The translations under genes were made by a program, and so were the position numbers. 64,000 nt of DNA from Laburnicola sp. R22_1 (lineage: Eukaryota > Ascomycota > Dothideomycetes > Pleosporales > Didymosphaeriaceae). Positions within the stretch are counted from its first letter, which is position 1, and the number at the start of each line of letters is the position of its first letter. Shown here in pieces: positions 46,732-57,849 of the stretch. The DNA lies in the NCBI GenBank assembly GCA_014281115.1, contig JACONQ010000006.1, forward strand, positions 2,976,001-3,040,000, in the 5' to 3' direction. Under the pieces are notes generated by a model. That model was not told the origin of the DNA. It saw only the letters and a list, made by a program, of their open reading frames with translations, and searched no databases.

Positions 46732-47305
46732 CTATAACCGGAAGCTAAAACCGTCTACACAGTGTGATTTGGTGGTGGCGTTCTAACCAAGTAGTGGAGG
46801 GTCGGTAGGAGCAACCCAATCCTAACACATGGGGCCCTGGTGACACCTCCATCAGCCCCCGCGTGTTTATGTGCGGTCCACGGGTGGCTGAGCAGATCGG
46901 CACAAGGCTACCCCCACGAAGGAATTCGCGTCCGATGCAAGGCCCGACTCGCAGTACCTAAAATACAGCAAAATACTTACATAGTCTCAAGTATTATCCA
47001 AGATAAATCACCTACATAGAATAGGACTACAAGATTGCGATTGTGACCTCTTCTTGTACACGATGATCAAGACTCAAAATCATGTATTTACCAAGTATAA
47101 AGAGGGGAGCAACGACCCAAAATACCAGCCCCCAAAACGCCACAAAGCAGACGTCCACCCACAATATCAATTTGGCCCAAAGTCCTCGCGCGCAAATCAT
47201 ATCATCCGAAAACACCTCGCTTGCTTGTACGAAAACCGAAAAAAAAAGACATAAAAAGCGTAACCGAACCGGAATAGCGGTTAACGCATCACCAAAAGAA
47301 AAAGC
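46732..47305. other. Intergenic region
   Basis: About 570 bp lie between the cryptic locus and the calpain gene's 3' end. Small frames near 47027-47300 show no recognisable product; A-rich runs near 47235-47255 suit the calpain gene's 3' UTR. Confidence 0.4.
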
Positions 47306-50300
47306 TCACGATACCGTGCCCTGACGATCCATCTCCTTGCCCTTTGGCGCACTGCCAACGAGTTGCGCCCGCTGTGCCAGCGCCGATTCCAGATTCCCCC
47401 GCGTTCTCAATGGGCTCGTAGCATCGGCCGCACTGTCGTCAACATCAAGCTCCTTCTCCTTGCGCGGCACACTGATGATGGAAGAGCGATCATCCCCGTC
47501 ACTTTTCTTGCGCTCACCGTGGCCGTTCTGCACTTCGATTGTGACTTCGGTGTCCTTGGAGTACACACGCAGACCAAGCACACACACGGCGTTCCAGGGG
47601 TCGCGCTCGAATTCGTCTTCTTCATCTTCGTAGGCGTATCGGCTGCGGTAGCGAGTCTGCTCGAGGAAGCGGGGAAGCTCTTCGTTGTCCGATGGCTCGA
47701 AGTCGGAGTCGCACGAGTCGGGACCATCGAGCTCGGAATCCCAGGACGAATAATCGGACATTTCAGAAGGGGAATACACGCCGTGACGGGCGCGGTGAGA
47801 AGCGACGCTAGCGCCCCGGCTGCGAGGCAGAGAAATGCCAGGGCGTATACCTGGGATAGGAGAGAGGGTGGCTCGCCGAGTTTGAGCAGGAGATGGTAGA
47901 GTGGGTCGGCGATCGAGACGTGGGCTGTAAGGCCGTTGTGAAGGGGTACCCGGATGGAACTCTTCGGACATTGGAGTGGGAACTGCTGAGTCGGTTTGGC
48001 CACCTTCGTTGTAGCCGTCTCGGCCGTTGTAGCCGTCACGCCCGTTGTATCCGTCGCGGCCATTGTATCCATCACGGCCTTGATATGAATCGGCATTGTA
48101 GCCTGGCACCATGTCAGCAAGTATCTCAAAGAGGCCGAGGCATTCGGAAGTGGACTTCACGTACCACCGCGGCCTTCAAAGCCAGCAGCATTCTGGTTGT
48201 ATCCTCCTCTGCCTTCAAAGCCAGCGGCATTCTGGTTGTATCCTCCTCTGCCTTCAAAGCCAGCAGCATTCTGGTTATATCCACCTCGGCCACCATAACC
48301 CCGGCTGGGGCTGGATGACCGCGGGCTCTGGCCACTCTGCCCTGCTTGAGCTAGAGCTTCAGCCATGCTCGATCCTTGGCCAGCGTCGCGGTTGTCTAGT
48401 AGTCGCGTTAGCACAAATTCATACGTGTTGGTGGCTTTAGGTTAATGCTTACAGCCTCCACGACCCTGCAAAGCTCCTGGGAGAGCTGCATTATACCCAT
48501 CCCGCCCCCGATTGTATCCACCTCGACCGCCAAATCCACCATTCGGGCTTGATGATCGCTGGCGGGCCATGTCGGCACCACCAGCGCTAGCAGCTCTTGT
48601 GTGACGTACCACATCGGGATGCATTGGCTTAGTCTCTGCCTCGGCGTCTGATGGGCGACCATCGTCCCCAACGTTGATACCCAGCCCAGCGAGATCCTCC
48701 ATTTTCTTCTCCACTTCGCGGAGCTCGCTGGTCCTGGGCTTCCTCTGCGAGTTCTTTGCAGCCTTTTTCTGCTCTCGCAATTTCGCCTTTCTGCGGAGTT
48801 TCTGGCGCTGCTCGTAAGAATGCTTCATCTGCGCTTTCTTGCGTTCGATCTTTTGCTCGCGCTCGCGTACAAGCTTCTCCTTCTCTTGCTCCCGGAACTG
48901 GCCCTTGGCATGGGCAAGATCATACGACAGCCCGATAGAGAGAAGTTTCTCGCGCCGCTTGTTGCAATTCAAGCGTATGATTTCCTCAGGCGTGGGGTTA
49001 TCGAGTCTCGTAGCTTTGACCTTGAAGAGAACAGTGTAGTTTCCCGCTTCCAGGTCCAACTCCATGGATACGGAGCGCTTCATGAAGTAGGCAGTATTGC
49101 TGCGCACGATATAGTCCTCTTCATCGTCTTTGTGGAGGCGGAACTGTAAGTTGAACTCGTACTGGCCCTGAAGACCTTCGAAATAACGATCATCCAACTG
49201 GCTAAGTACAATGACGACGGGACTAGGCTTGGAAAGGTGAATTTTGAACTTGGTGTCTAAATAATCGACCGACCAAGGAACGTTGACGCTCGTCCACTGC
49301 TGGGAAACTGTCCACTCAGGCCCGAAGAGACGTGTTCGGTCGAAGTGCTGGTAGTGACGCAGCAAGTCTTGGTAAGATATCCAGAAAACGCCGTCGTCGC
49401 CAAATTTGTGATTGAGCTTTTGCATCCACTCAGGCGTCCATTCCTCGGAGCCATCGCTCCAGCGGCCTGTCCACTCGGTGCGACCCCAGGGATTGCGAAG
49501 TTTGAGAAGCCGGTGTCCGTCGATCTCGCGGGCCTCCATGATAGAGTATGCATGCTTCTCTTGGATACCTTTCCTTTGGCCGTAGATGCCGCCCATCTGA
49601 CCACAACCGAAGAGGAACGTCTTGTTGACGTTGAGAAGTTCTTCGCGCCAGAACTTGTCCTTGTCGAGGATGTCGGTTGCGAAGACCTCTGAGGTGACGC
49701 CTCCGGTCAAGTCTTCGATACCCTCACCGACGAAGCCGCCATCGATGGCAGAGTAATCTCCATGCGCCTTTGCATATGCCTTTTCGAGGAGGGGCAGCCA
49801 TGTCTCGTTTGCGTCGCTGCACTGTGCGAAGTACAAGGCACGAGAGCCTGTCTGCATCACTGTGCGATATTCATCCTCTGGGCTTTTCCGGTTCTGCAGC
49901 TCCAGCCATTGATGTCGACCAAGCGTGGCTTCATCGAAGTCCTCCTTGATCAGATATAGCTTGTCGTCGATGACTTCGGAGATCCATTCACCATCTGTGC
50001 GACGTCAGCGTCTAATGCAGCTCGCGCATCCTTGCGGTCCTACCTCTGTGGAACACGAAGCCGTACACGCCGACCTGTTCGTCGCGCGCAACGCAAACCT
50101 TCTGGATCAATTCCTCCTTGTTGCTTATCGTCGCCAGCGCTGACATGAACCAGCAGTCGCCATCGTTTCCTTGGCGGACGTCGTTTGCGGTTGCGCCTTC
50201 GATGAAGAATTGGGGCTTGACGAAGATGTCCTGGGTCGTATTAGCAAAGCGTTGGGCGACGCAACGTGTACAGTCTCGTACCTCTATCCGCTTGACCGAC

Positions 50301-50764
50301 ATGGGCTGGAAAGTGGTCCTGTCTTCGGTGAGTGCAGTGAGGCAATCTGGTGGAATGTCGGGGAATTGCTGCGACCGCTTGAAGTCTGCTTCGATGTCGA
50401 AGTGCGGATCTCGGTATTTCTGATTCAGCCTCCTGCACTCTTTGACGATCTTGGACACCTTCTTCCGGCATGCATCGACTGCCTCTTGGTAGTCGGCCAC
50501 GGCATTCTGGCCTGGGATGGATCCTCGGGGCGCATAGGCGGCAGCGCGCTTCGCATACAAGTTATCTGGCAAAACAGTGAACACCTTGCCGGGGTGCTTG
50601 GTGGTGAATTTGTCCCAGAATTGATCGATGCTCTTCTGCGGAGGCTGCTTCTTCACCTGCAGACGGGGCCGGACGGGAGCAGGGGTTTCGTTGGCCATGC
50701 TGGGAGCTTTTGACTGGGGTCTGGTGATGTTTACCATGTCGATGTGGGAGGTTTGCGAGTCCAT
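47306..50764 (-). CDS. Calpain-family cysteine protease with repetitive C-terminal tail
   Basis: This is a papain-fold intracellular protease of the calpain family. The ATG at 50764 gives MDSQTSHIDMVNITRPQ. The catalytic triad is visible: Cys in NDGDCWFMSALATI, His in IQEKHAYSIMEARE, and Asn in LRNPWGRTEWTGRW. Introns near 50220-50280 and 49990-50045 separate early exons, including PQFFIEGATANDVRQG and VYGFVFHR joined to DGEWISEVIDDKLYLI. A C2-like beta-sandwich domain follows (YFEGLQGQYEFNLQFRLHKD, SVSMELDLEAGNYTVLFKV), then a long coiled coil rich in Lys/Arg/Glu/Gln. The tail has three GRGGYNQNAAGFE units and four GRDGYN units, with introns falling exactly at GRGG borders. It ends in an acidic and Ser/Arg-rich part. 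Length is about 1,080 residues. Substrates are unknown; it differs from the PalB/Rim13 branch in its RG-rich tail. Confidence 0.88.
47998..48320 (-). repeat. Coding tandem repeats GRGGYNQNAAGFE (x3) and GRDGYN (x4)
   Basis: Within the calpain tail, a 39-bp unit is repeated three times at about 48170-48300 (GRGGYNQNAAGFE). An 18-bp unit (GRDGYN) is repeated about four times at about 48015-48090. The copies are nearly identical at DNA level, suggesting recent expansion, and the two arrays lie in adjacent exons. The repeated Gly-Arg-Gly and Tyr-Asn content resembles RGG/YN-type low-complexity regions that drive RNA binding or condensation. Confidence 0.8.
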
Positions 50765-52178
50765 GGTCAGTCGTCTGCCTGGCTGAAGGAGCCTAGGAAC
50801 AGAGCAGAAGGGGGGGATTGAATGGCGTCCATTGGGGGCTCCAAGCACGTTAATAAACGATTGCAGTCGCGTTGTACATTCCACGGGACTCAGCCGCAGG
50901 ATGGTGTATTTTCAGCAACTGGCCGAGATGCTAGTGGGGCGGTCAGAGACGGGGTGTCCTCGGCTCTTCCGCCAAAATGCCCGCTCGCATGGCCTGCGAC
51001 GACGAATCAGCACCCGGGCACCCGAAAAGAAAAGGGCGGACAGGCAGACAAGGCCCCGGAGCATGCCAGCCGTACACGCCGTCGCCCAGGTGGAGGCGTG
51101 CAGGGAGCGTTCCAGCGGCAGAGAGCAGCCGAGCCAAGGGCGGAGCCTCTCGTTCGCTGGGCGCCATGTCGGGGCGGCCTTTGGGACGGCCTTTGGGGGG
51201 GGGACGCTAGCCGGACTGGGTTGGGACGACTGCCAGCCTGACCGACTTCTGGTGCTATCAAGCCAACGAACTGGAGGTGAAGGCTGCTGCAGACGACGAT
51301 GCATTGCAGAGTAGCCGTGTATCGCATGCAATCCTCGACAGATTCCCCACTGTACTGTACGTCGCCGTCCGTAGACACAGCCGTTGGCAAAAGCCTGATA
51401 CCTTTGACCTTCGCTGTGCGAGTACACACAGTCATGTTGAAGCCGTAGATAGGGCGTAGTATGCCGTGTGTGCTTCGCTTCCAGAGCCCATGTGCCTGAT
51501 GTTTGAACGAGTCCTGGCCGTGACCACTGCGGCTCTGGCTGCTCGTTGGCAGATGGATCATGGAGCTGACGAACCCATCTTGGCTCCCGTCTGCGTACGA
51601 CCCTGCTCTCAGAATGTCTCACCGATTACCCAGCGCCGGGTCCGTACGCGTCCCAACCAAAAGCGTCCCTGCATAAATCGACATCATCCGGCTAGGGTGA
51701 GGACATCTGAGCTGACCACCATGCGAGCCATCGTCTCCGATTCGATTCAACATGCCCTAGTTATGACACACAGGTGCACGCTCCCTGATTATGGTTAGGA
51801 CTGGTTCCGATGGGAAATGACAAGAACAGCCCAACATTCGGGGAGCGAGCTAGGGGCCGCATGCAGACCGCTCGTGCAACACCATATGCAATTCATCCAC
51901 GACGTTTGCAGCCTTGTGCAGGCAAGAGTAGTCGGCGAGGCTGCAAGGCCGAGGTGGGATGGAGAGGAGCGGTGAAGCCGAGAAGGCTAGATTGCGACGT
52001 TGCATCCAATCAAATAGTAACCACGGGCCCTAAGCGAGCACTAAGCGAGGGTGGGATGCTACGTCATCGCACCTTCTCATCTTCATCCCCCACCATGCAC
52101 ACTCAACACCATCACATGTTATGCTCTCGTCTCTCATGCCATTATTTCACAGCCCTTCGCCTCATCGCAGCCGCTGCG
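50765..52178. other. Intergenic region upstream of the calpain gene
   Basis: 1.4 kb with several overlapping open frames on both strands at 50.8-51.6 kb that trace to GC-rich composition; none has a recognisable domain. It presumably contains the calpain promoter and the 3' flank of the MYND locus. Confidence 0.45.
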
Positions 52179-52925
52179 TCATCGTAGGTCCGTCGTATGC
52201 TCCACCATGCGCATCCGTTTGGCAACCCCGCACCTGTCCTGAGGCCTTTCCACCGTCATCTTTCCGTCGTTTCCTTCAGTAGCCCCGGCTTGCAGCAGAG
52301 TCCTTGTCACAATACGTACGCACTTCTCCTCGGTGCCTTTTCTCCGCGTAGTCTGCACTCCTCGCACTTTGTCAGGACCATCAGGTAGTATCTGGCCTTC
52401 AAACCCTCGTTCCTTCTCCCACCGGCCGACCAGCTTCTCCACACACTCATTGGCAGCAAACAAGCTCGCGAATGAACTATGGACTTCCATCTTCTTGATA
52501 TAGCGTTCCTCATTTCCATGTCTGTCCGTTCGACCATCCGGTGTGTCTACCACGACAATGTACAGGAGCTTCGTCAGGTTCCAGAGAACGCTTCGGTAGC
52601 AGTCCTTGATATACGGCTGTGTATCTTGCCCTTTTCGGTGACCCATGAAGGGCTAGGATAAGGAGGAATATGACATCCTCTTGCTTCGCTCTCTCTCCGG
52701 AAGCTCTGTCGCGCGGCTTGATCAACTCTTGGGCCCGGGCCATGTTATCGGGTTTCGCGAGAAGCTCCACAGTGTAGCAGTCGGTCATGTGGTTGTTCGC
52801 GTCCGCCTTCCTGCAAGCCTTGTCGCAATAGCGGCGGCCTTTGCACTTGCAGAGGATCAAGCCACTCTCGTCAGCACCCATACACGCGCGCACCATGCGC
52901 ACTTGATGCGTACCGTCTTCCGCAT
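52179..52925 (-). pseudogene. MYND-type zinc-finger gene, reading frame apparently broken
   Basis: MYND fingers bind two zinc ions and mediate protein contacts. On minus, the frame from the ATG at 52925 begins MRKTVRIKCAWC, supplying the first C-x2-C pair, but stops soon after. A second frame, displaced by one, supplies the rest of the finger: ESGLILCKCKGRRYCDKACR with KADANNHMTDC. It continues through an open region to about 52510. A third frame reads YIKDCYRSVLWNLTKLLYIV followed by VVDTPDG and runs to the stop at 52179. Together these would make one protein of about 240 residues with two frame changes and no obvious introns at either place. It is therefore a probable pseudogene, or sequence errors, or small introns I could not see. 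The function of the C-terminal part is unknown. Confidence 0.5.
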
Positions 52926-53587
52926 TTGACGGGGGTAAGGTTGATTTGGTTTTAGACGAGGTTGTCGCAGGAGATATTTAACGGGCCAATTCATCGCCTG
53001 GGATTACTTAAGAAGCGCGTTGTAAGTGTAGGTGAGCGTCTAACTGTGTGAAAGAGCGACTCGTACTCACGCGACGCCAAGACTCACGGTGCACTACAAA
53101 AATCCCCAGCGGAAATGTTCATAGCATCGACCGCCCGAGGGAATGATTGGCCAGGTGAAATCCTTTGGACCTTGTCCCTTCTTCTGCCTAACGCAACAAG
53201 ATTTTTCACGCGATCGCCATACCGCGCTGAAACCCTGCAGCAGCCTAGGCTAGTGGCTCACCGACACGCTATGTCGGACCGTTCCTATCCGTCTACAGTT
53301 TCAAGGGACTAAAGCGGAAACACGTCTGAGAGAGGAGTGCTGATGATAATATCAATGCTTTCGACAAACTATCGTAGATCATCCCGAATTTGTCACTCTG
53401 CTTTGCTAATCATTCCATAGATACGCCGAACACGCAATAGACTGCATGCACCAAATCAGTCTCCAACGTAGCTGCCATGCATCATAACAATTTTCACGGA
53501 TGCCTTCATGAATCCAACCACAAGCTAAAGCGCTCGAAATCCCATCAAACGTCTCACTTAGTGCCAACCACGTCCCCATTCTTGACC
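52926..53587. other. Intergenic region
   Basis: 660 bp with no convincing coding frame, between two minus-strand loci. Stops are frequent in all frames and no repeat or RNA gene was recognised. Confidence 0.4.
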
Positions 53588-54058
53588 TCAACGGAAACCA
53601 AAGTTTACCCAGCCCGGCACCTCCTTCTTGCAGAACCCGGCCACTTCCACCCCAGCAGCCGCCCACTGCTCACTCAATTCCCTCCCATCTGCCCCCATCA
53701 CCACGTCCACCGTCCACTTTCCTGCCTCCACCACCGCATTGTTCATGCTGCAAAGCCTCTGCGGACTTGCGCGGATTAGACTCGTTGCCTGGCGTGTCGT
53801 CCAAGGGAGGATTGGTTCCAGTATCGGGGAGAGGATCCCAAGCAACTTCCGAAGACAGGCGATGAGCCATGTCCCCGGGTCGCTAGACGACGCGTCGTAG
53901 ACAAGCGCATTGATCTGGAGAATGGCGGCGCGGGTGGCGACGTGCCCGAGGTCCATTGTGCACCGGACAAATTCGAAAGTCGATTCTTTGTACAATACGG
54001 CGAGGACGATGGCTATGATGACGGCGTTGCGAACATGGCGGGTGATAGTGCCGAACAT
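53588..54058 (-). CDS. Small membrane-anchored hypothetical protein
   Basis: This single exon of 156 residues starts at the ATG at 54058. The N-terminus MFGTITRHVRNAVIIAIVLA with VLYKES is a signal-anchor-like hydrophobic helix behind a short basic head. The rest has amphipathic helices (TWLIACLRKLLGILSPILEP) and ends with a conserved-looking EVAGFCKKEVPGWVNFGFR. I recognise no family. It is divergent from the next gene by about 470 bp. Single-exon, clean ATG and plausible composition support coding; mitochondrial or ER membrane location is only a guess. Confidence 0.55.
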   Translation of the reverse strand: MFGTITRHVRNAVIIAIVLAVLYKESTFEFVRCTMDLGHVATRAAILQINALVYDASSSDPGTWLIACLRKLLGILSPILEPILPWTTRQATSLIRASPQRLCSMNNAVVEAGKWTVDVVMGADGRELSEQWAAAGVEVAGFCKKEVPGWVNFGFR

Positions 54059-54530
54059 TTTGGCTTTTGCCTGTCCTGAAGGCTGGTCGAATTTCTGGTT
54101 GAGGGTTGCGCGGGCATGGTCGGGCGATGAGGGAGCATATCGGAGAAGAGGGTCGTTATATAGACCCGGGAAGCGGGCTGGTAGGGGGAAGGAGGGAGCG
54201 GGGTGTTTTGGAAAGAGGCGGTGCAGATCGATACGTGCAGTGTGAAAGCTTGTTGCTTTCTTTCATACACGTTGTTCTAGCGATGCATGCGTTGTTGCCT
54301 CATTCCACTGCAAGAGCCGCACTGTAGAGTGGACATGATAACGAGGATGACGTAACACATGTGACTTGAGCATTCACCAAACGCTGATGTAACTACCTTC
54401 CACCCACTTGTTTGCACCGAGAAAACGCGCGCCAACAACAAACACACAAACGCCCGTGTCACAAACTGCACCGTTGCCTCAAGCCCGCAAACCACAAAAC
54501 CAAGCGTACCTCAACTCACGCACCTTAGCA
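54059..54530. promoter_or_regulatory. Divergent promoter region
   Basis: About 470 bp between two divergent hypothetical genes. The frame upstream of 54531 is open back to about 54408 without an ATG, so the start at 54531 is preferred and this is taken as leader. Confidence 0.4.
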
Positions 54531-55630
54531 ATGGCTCGCCTCAGCGCTGAAAACTCCGCCAGGCCCAGCACACCGACGCCAAAATCCAACGAGAAGCAGA
54601 GCCGCTTCAAGCGGTTCTTGAAAGGCGGCCACTCACGCTCGACCCTCACTCCGGGAAGCGACAACGAGGAAGGAGCGACTATTGCGGGGCCGTCTGGTGG
54701 CCTGGCACTCAACCAAACCCGACTCTCGCAAGCATCTGACATCAAGGGCAAAAAGGCAATGGGTGCCCAAGATATCGCTCTTCAAGACGGAGGACTTACT
54801 CACGCTACTAACCTCGCCAAGCAGGGGGAGGACCAGTTGCGCGAGAAGGAAGTCGCCGACGCAAGGGCTGAGGCTTTGAGAGGGGCCGGCGAAGACTCAA
54901 GCTCCGAGGACTTTGGTGCGCCGTTTGTCGACACAAGCCTAGGTTTGGTCTTGCACCCTGCTCTCCGACCCCTTGTGCACCCTGAAGGTGAGATCCCCTC
55001 TATATTGTATACTAAGACCGATGCTAACATGTGCGATTGGTAGACAAAATCGTCGATGATACAAACCATCCAGTACTCGACAACGAAGCCCGGGAGAGAA
55101 TGGTACAGGAGATGACAAGCGCCATCGACCTGCACGAATTCCGCTTCCACCGCGGCGGTCTCGCTGACGTCAACAACTCTTACGCTGACAACAACGCTCA
55201 ACTCACTGCGGCAGACCGCATCCGCTCTAGAATCTTCGCCACCCTCGGTACTACTCCCCCTACGACCACACCGACCCCGAAGGTCGCCAAGCTCGGCTCG
55301 TACCGCATCCAGGAGGATTCAGTCGCTGCTTCTCTCCAGAAGATAATCTCCGCTCTGTATCTGACCTTCGTAGTCGTCGAGGCGATGAAGGGACCGCAGA
55401 GTTTCTTCATGGCAGCTTGGAAGTTTGCCGTGGTCTTGGGTGCATACGATGGCTTCCGGAGGCTCGTGGACTGGGATGAGGAGGATTCGTATGACGTGCT
55501 GCTTTCTCCGGCTAAGAAGGTGATGATGAAAGCGAAAGAGCAAGGTGTCTACTTGCTGGCAGCGTGCATAGAGGTCGTGACTCACGCCGTGGTCGCGGCA
55601 CTGAAGGAGTTGGAGGATGGGGATCTTTGA
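54531..55630 (+). CDS. Uncharacterised protein with two C-terminal hydrophobic segments
   Basis: Exons 54531-54987 and 55044-55630 (intron GTGAGA...TAG, joining LVHPE to DKIVDD) give 347 residues. The N-terminal third is Ser/Pro/Lys-rich and likely disordered (PTPKSNEKQSRFKRFLKGGH). A Gln/Ala/Asp-rich helical part follows. The second exon opens with a charged helix (EARERMVQEMTSAIDLHEFR) and has two hydrophobic segments near the C-terminus: SLQKIISALYLTFVVVEAMK and FFMAAWKFAVVLGAYDGF. A tail KKVMMKAKEQGVYLLAACIE then ends LKELEDGDL. No known domain was recognised. A peripheral or integral membrane protein is possible. Confidence 0.65.
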
Positions 55631-57849
55631 TTTGGGTAGGATACTTGGTCTGGAACATTTGGGAGTAGCTGCCGACCACTTTCGCTTCTGGTTATATGAC
55701 ACAAAAAGCAGACGATGATCAGCAGATTGATAGTAGCGGCCCTGGGGAGTCTTAAATAGGAGCGCCTATATTTCTACATGGGAATCAATCGATGCACAAA
55801 AATTTCTCGACCGTACCTTTTCTCCTGCGCAAGCAATATGCAATTCAGCTTTGAAGTCCCTATGAAGCTATCTATCTACAGCTACTGAGCTACAGAAAAA
55901 ATGCCTGAGTACAGTCCGCCTTGGTATTGCTTATCCTGGGGTAAAACGCTGTACTAATCCTTTTGTTTTAGTCCTGTATCAATTACCTCTGTCTCCCGTG
56001 CATGGATATTCGTCCAAAAGCATGCGCCCACCACTCTACAGATCATGAACCTAAACGCATTCCAATCCAAATGCTGGTTACACAACACTTCTCACTCGAA
56101 CTATATGTTTGTTTACTATTCTAATTCTCACATTCGATCGGCTGGCAAACCATCTCCCAGCACCACCTCACGGCGGACTCTCTTCATCTTGCTCCTACTG
56201 ACCCGACTGCCCAATTCTCCGATACGGTGCGTCTAGAACACGGCGCCTATATTAGAATTTCCGTCGCCAACAGATGAAAACACAATCCAAACGTTCGAAT
56301 TCTAGAAAGCGCTATTAGCGTTTTAGAAATGCCGGATTCTGATGGCAACTGTGGGTTTATTTTCCCCTCTGAATTCCAGCCAACTCGATCAATACCTTCA
56401 TACTTGGCAACGTTACGGCCGTATAGCATCTCTGCATACACGCCTAACCTGCGACCAGGGTCGTTTGATATGCCCCGATTGACCATTGTTAAATCGCGGA
56501 GGTCACTGCCCAACGGAGCGCGACGTATTCAACAAAAAAAAAAAAAAGAGGACAATCAAGCCTCGGACGTCTCCGCAGCCCATCCGTTACGCGACGTTTC
56601 GCGGAGGCCGCCTCATTGTCCGAGTGACATCGATCGCCGAACTAGCGTTTCCTTTCGGGCCGTCCGCGGGTACGTTGGTTTGGGTTTGGCGTCGATATGG
56701 GCATGAGATGGGTTTGGCGCATAATTCATATGTACCTTGGTAAGGACGAGCGAAGGCGGGCTTGTGGATAAGGGATGACCAGATCATAGGATTCAGGAAG
56801 CAGGATGGAAACGTGGCACGTGGACGGACACGCATTCGATAATGGTATCACGTGATTCAACATCGCGATGAGTAGAGTGTTAAGTTTTGTTGCTGGTTAT
56901 GGGGGCACTGCGGGGTTTGTGGTGTTGATTTTTGTCAATATGGGGATGATTCGGGTAGTGTGTTGGTTGCCCTAAGTACATGCGTTGGCGCTACAAGTGC
57001 ACTGGTTCAAGATGATTTGGGGATGATAATTTGAGAAGGTCGGAGCTTAGAAAGACGATATATTTTTTCTTTGGCCCTAATCGCTTCTCAGGTCTCTGAT
57101 TAGAACTGCAATATTGGTTGGAGAACCCGAATTGGAAATTCAATCTTGCTAATTGGCGTGAAATTCACGACTAATAATAGTGTGAATCGGATTAGGCAAC
57201 TGAGTGAGCGCCTAGTCCCACACCTTCGACCTCCAATTTAATCTTCACGCCCAATGTCCCCGGGTTTCTCCTTTTGAGATGAATACCGAGTGGTTAGGAC
57301 GCTTGCGAGCTGTGATGTGCTGCTGGCTTTCGTAGCGAGGATTCTTGCGGCGAAGTATGGGATTGGTGTGGGTATGGATAGCTCGGCGAGCATTAACTAT
57401 CAATCACCTTGCGCCCTTTTTGCACGAGGCATTTGCCCTCGTTCATACCTATTGAAAAAAACAAATCGGCGCCGCCCAACTCCTCACCAACTAACATGTT
57501 GGTCGTCACACTTGCCTCTACACGTTTATCAAGCTTCTGCACATCGAGCATGATGTCATCGCACGGGTGCGCTGCGCACCTCTACGACGAAAGGCTTGAA
57601 ACCCGCGCCCCGAAACCTCGATCCAAGAGAGTGCCAAATCCAACACGTCTTCTAGACAAAGTGTCTTGAATATAGCCACGGCCACGAGAAGTCTTTGGAC
57701 GCATGTCACTTCTCCCAAGAACAAGTTTACAAACATGTCATAATTAGATAACAACCATCTACCAAAAATATCTAGAACCAACAAAAGAGAAGAAAAAAAA
57801 ATCAAAGAAAACCATCACCACCATACTACCCACCGCACCAGCTCGCCCT
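55631..57849. other. Long intergenic region beside the PKS
   Basis: 2.2 kb between the hypothetical gene and the PKS 3' end. It is AT-rich, with a poly-A run at about 56534-56547 on plus and many stops in all frames. A tRNA-Ser-like D-arm string near 57285 is not backed by a T-arm. Nothing else was recognised, although its length leaves room for a decayed gene. Confidence 0.45.

Noticed and set aside
50912..51622. Overlapping open frames on both strands upstream of the calpain gene
   Set aside because: All are GC-driven and mutually overlapping, with no recognisable domain or splice structure.
57280..57360. tRNA-Ser-like string GAGTGGTTAGGACGC
   Set aside because: It matches a D-arm only. 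No GTTCRA T-loop or acceptor stem follows at the right distance.
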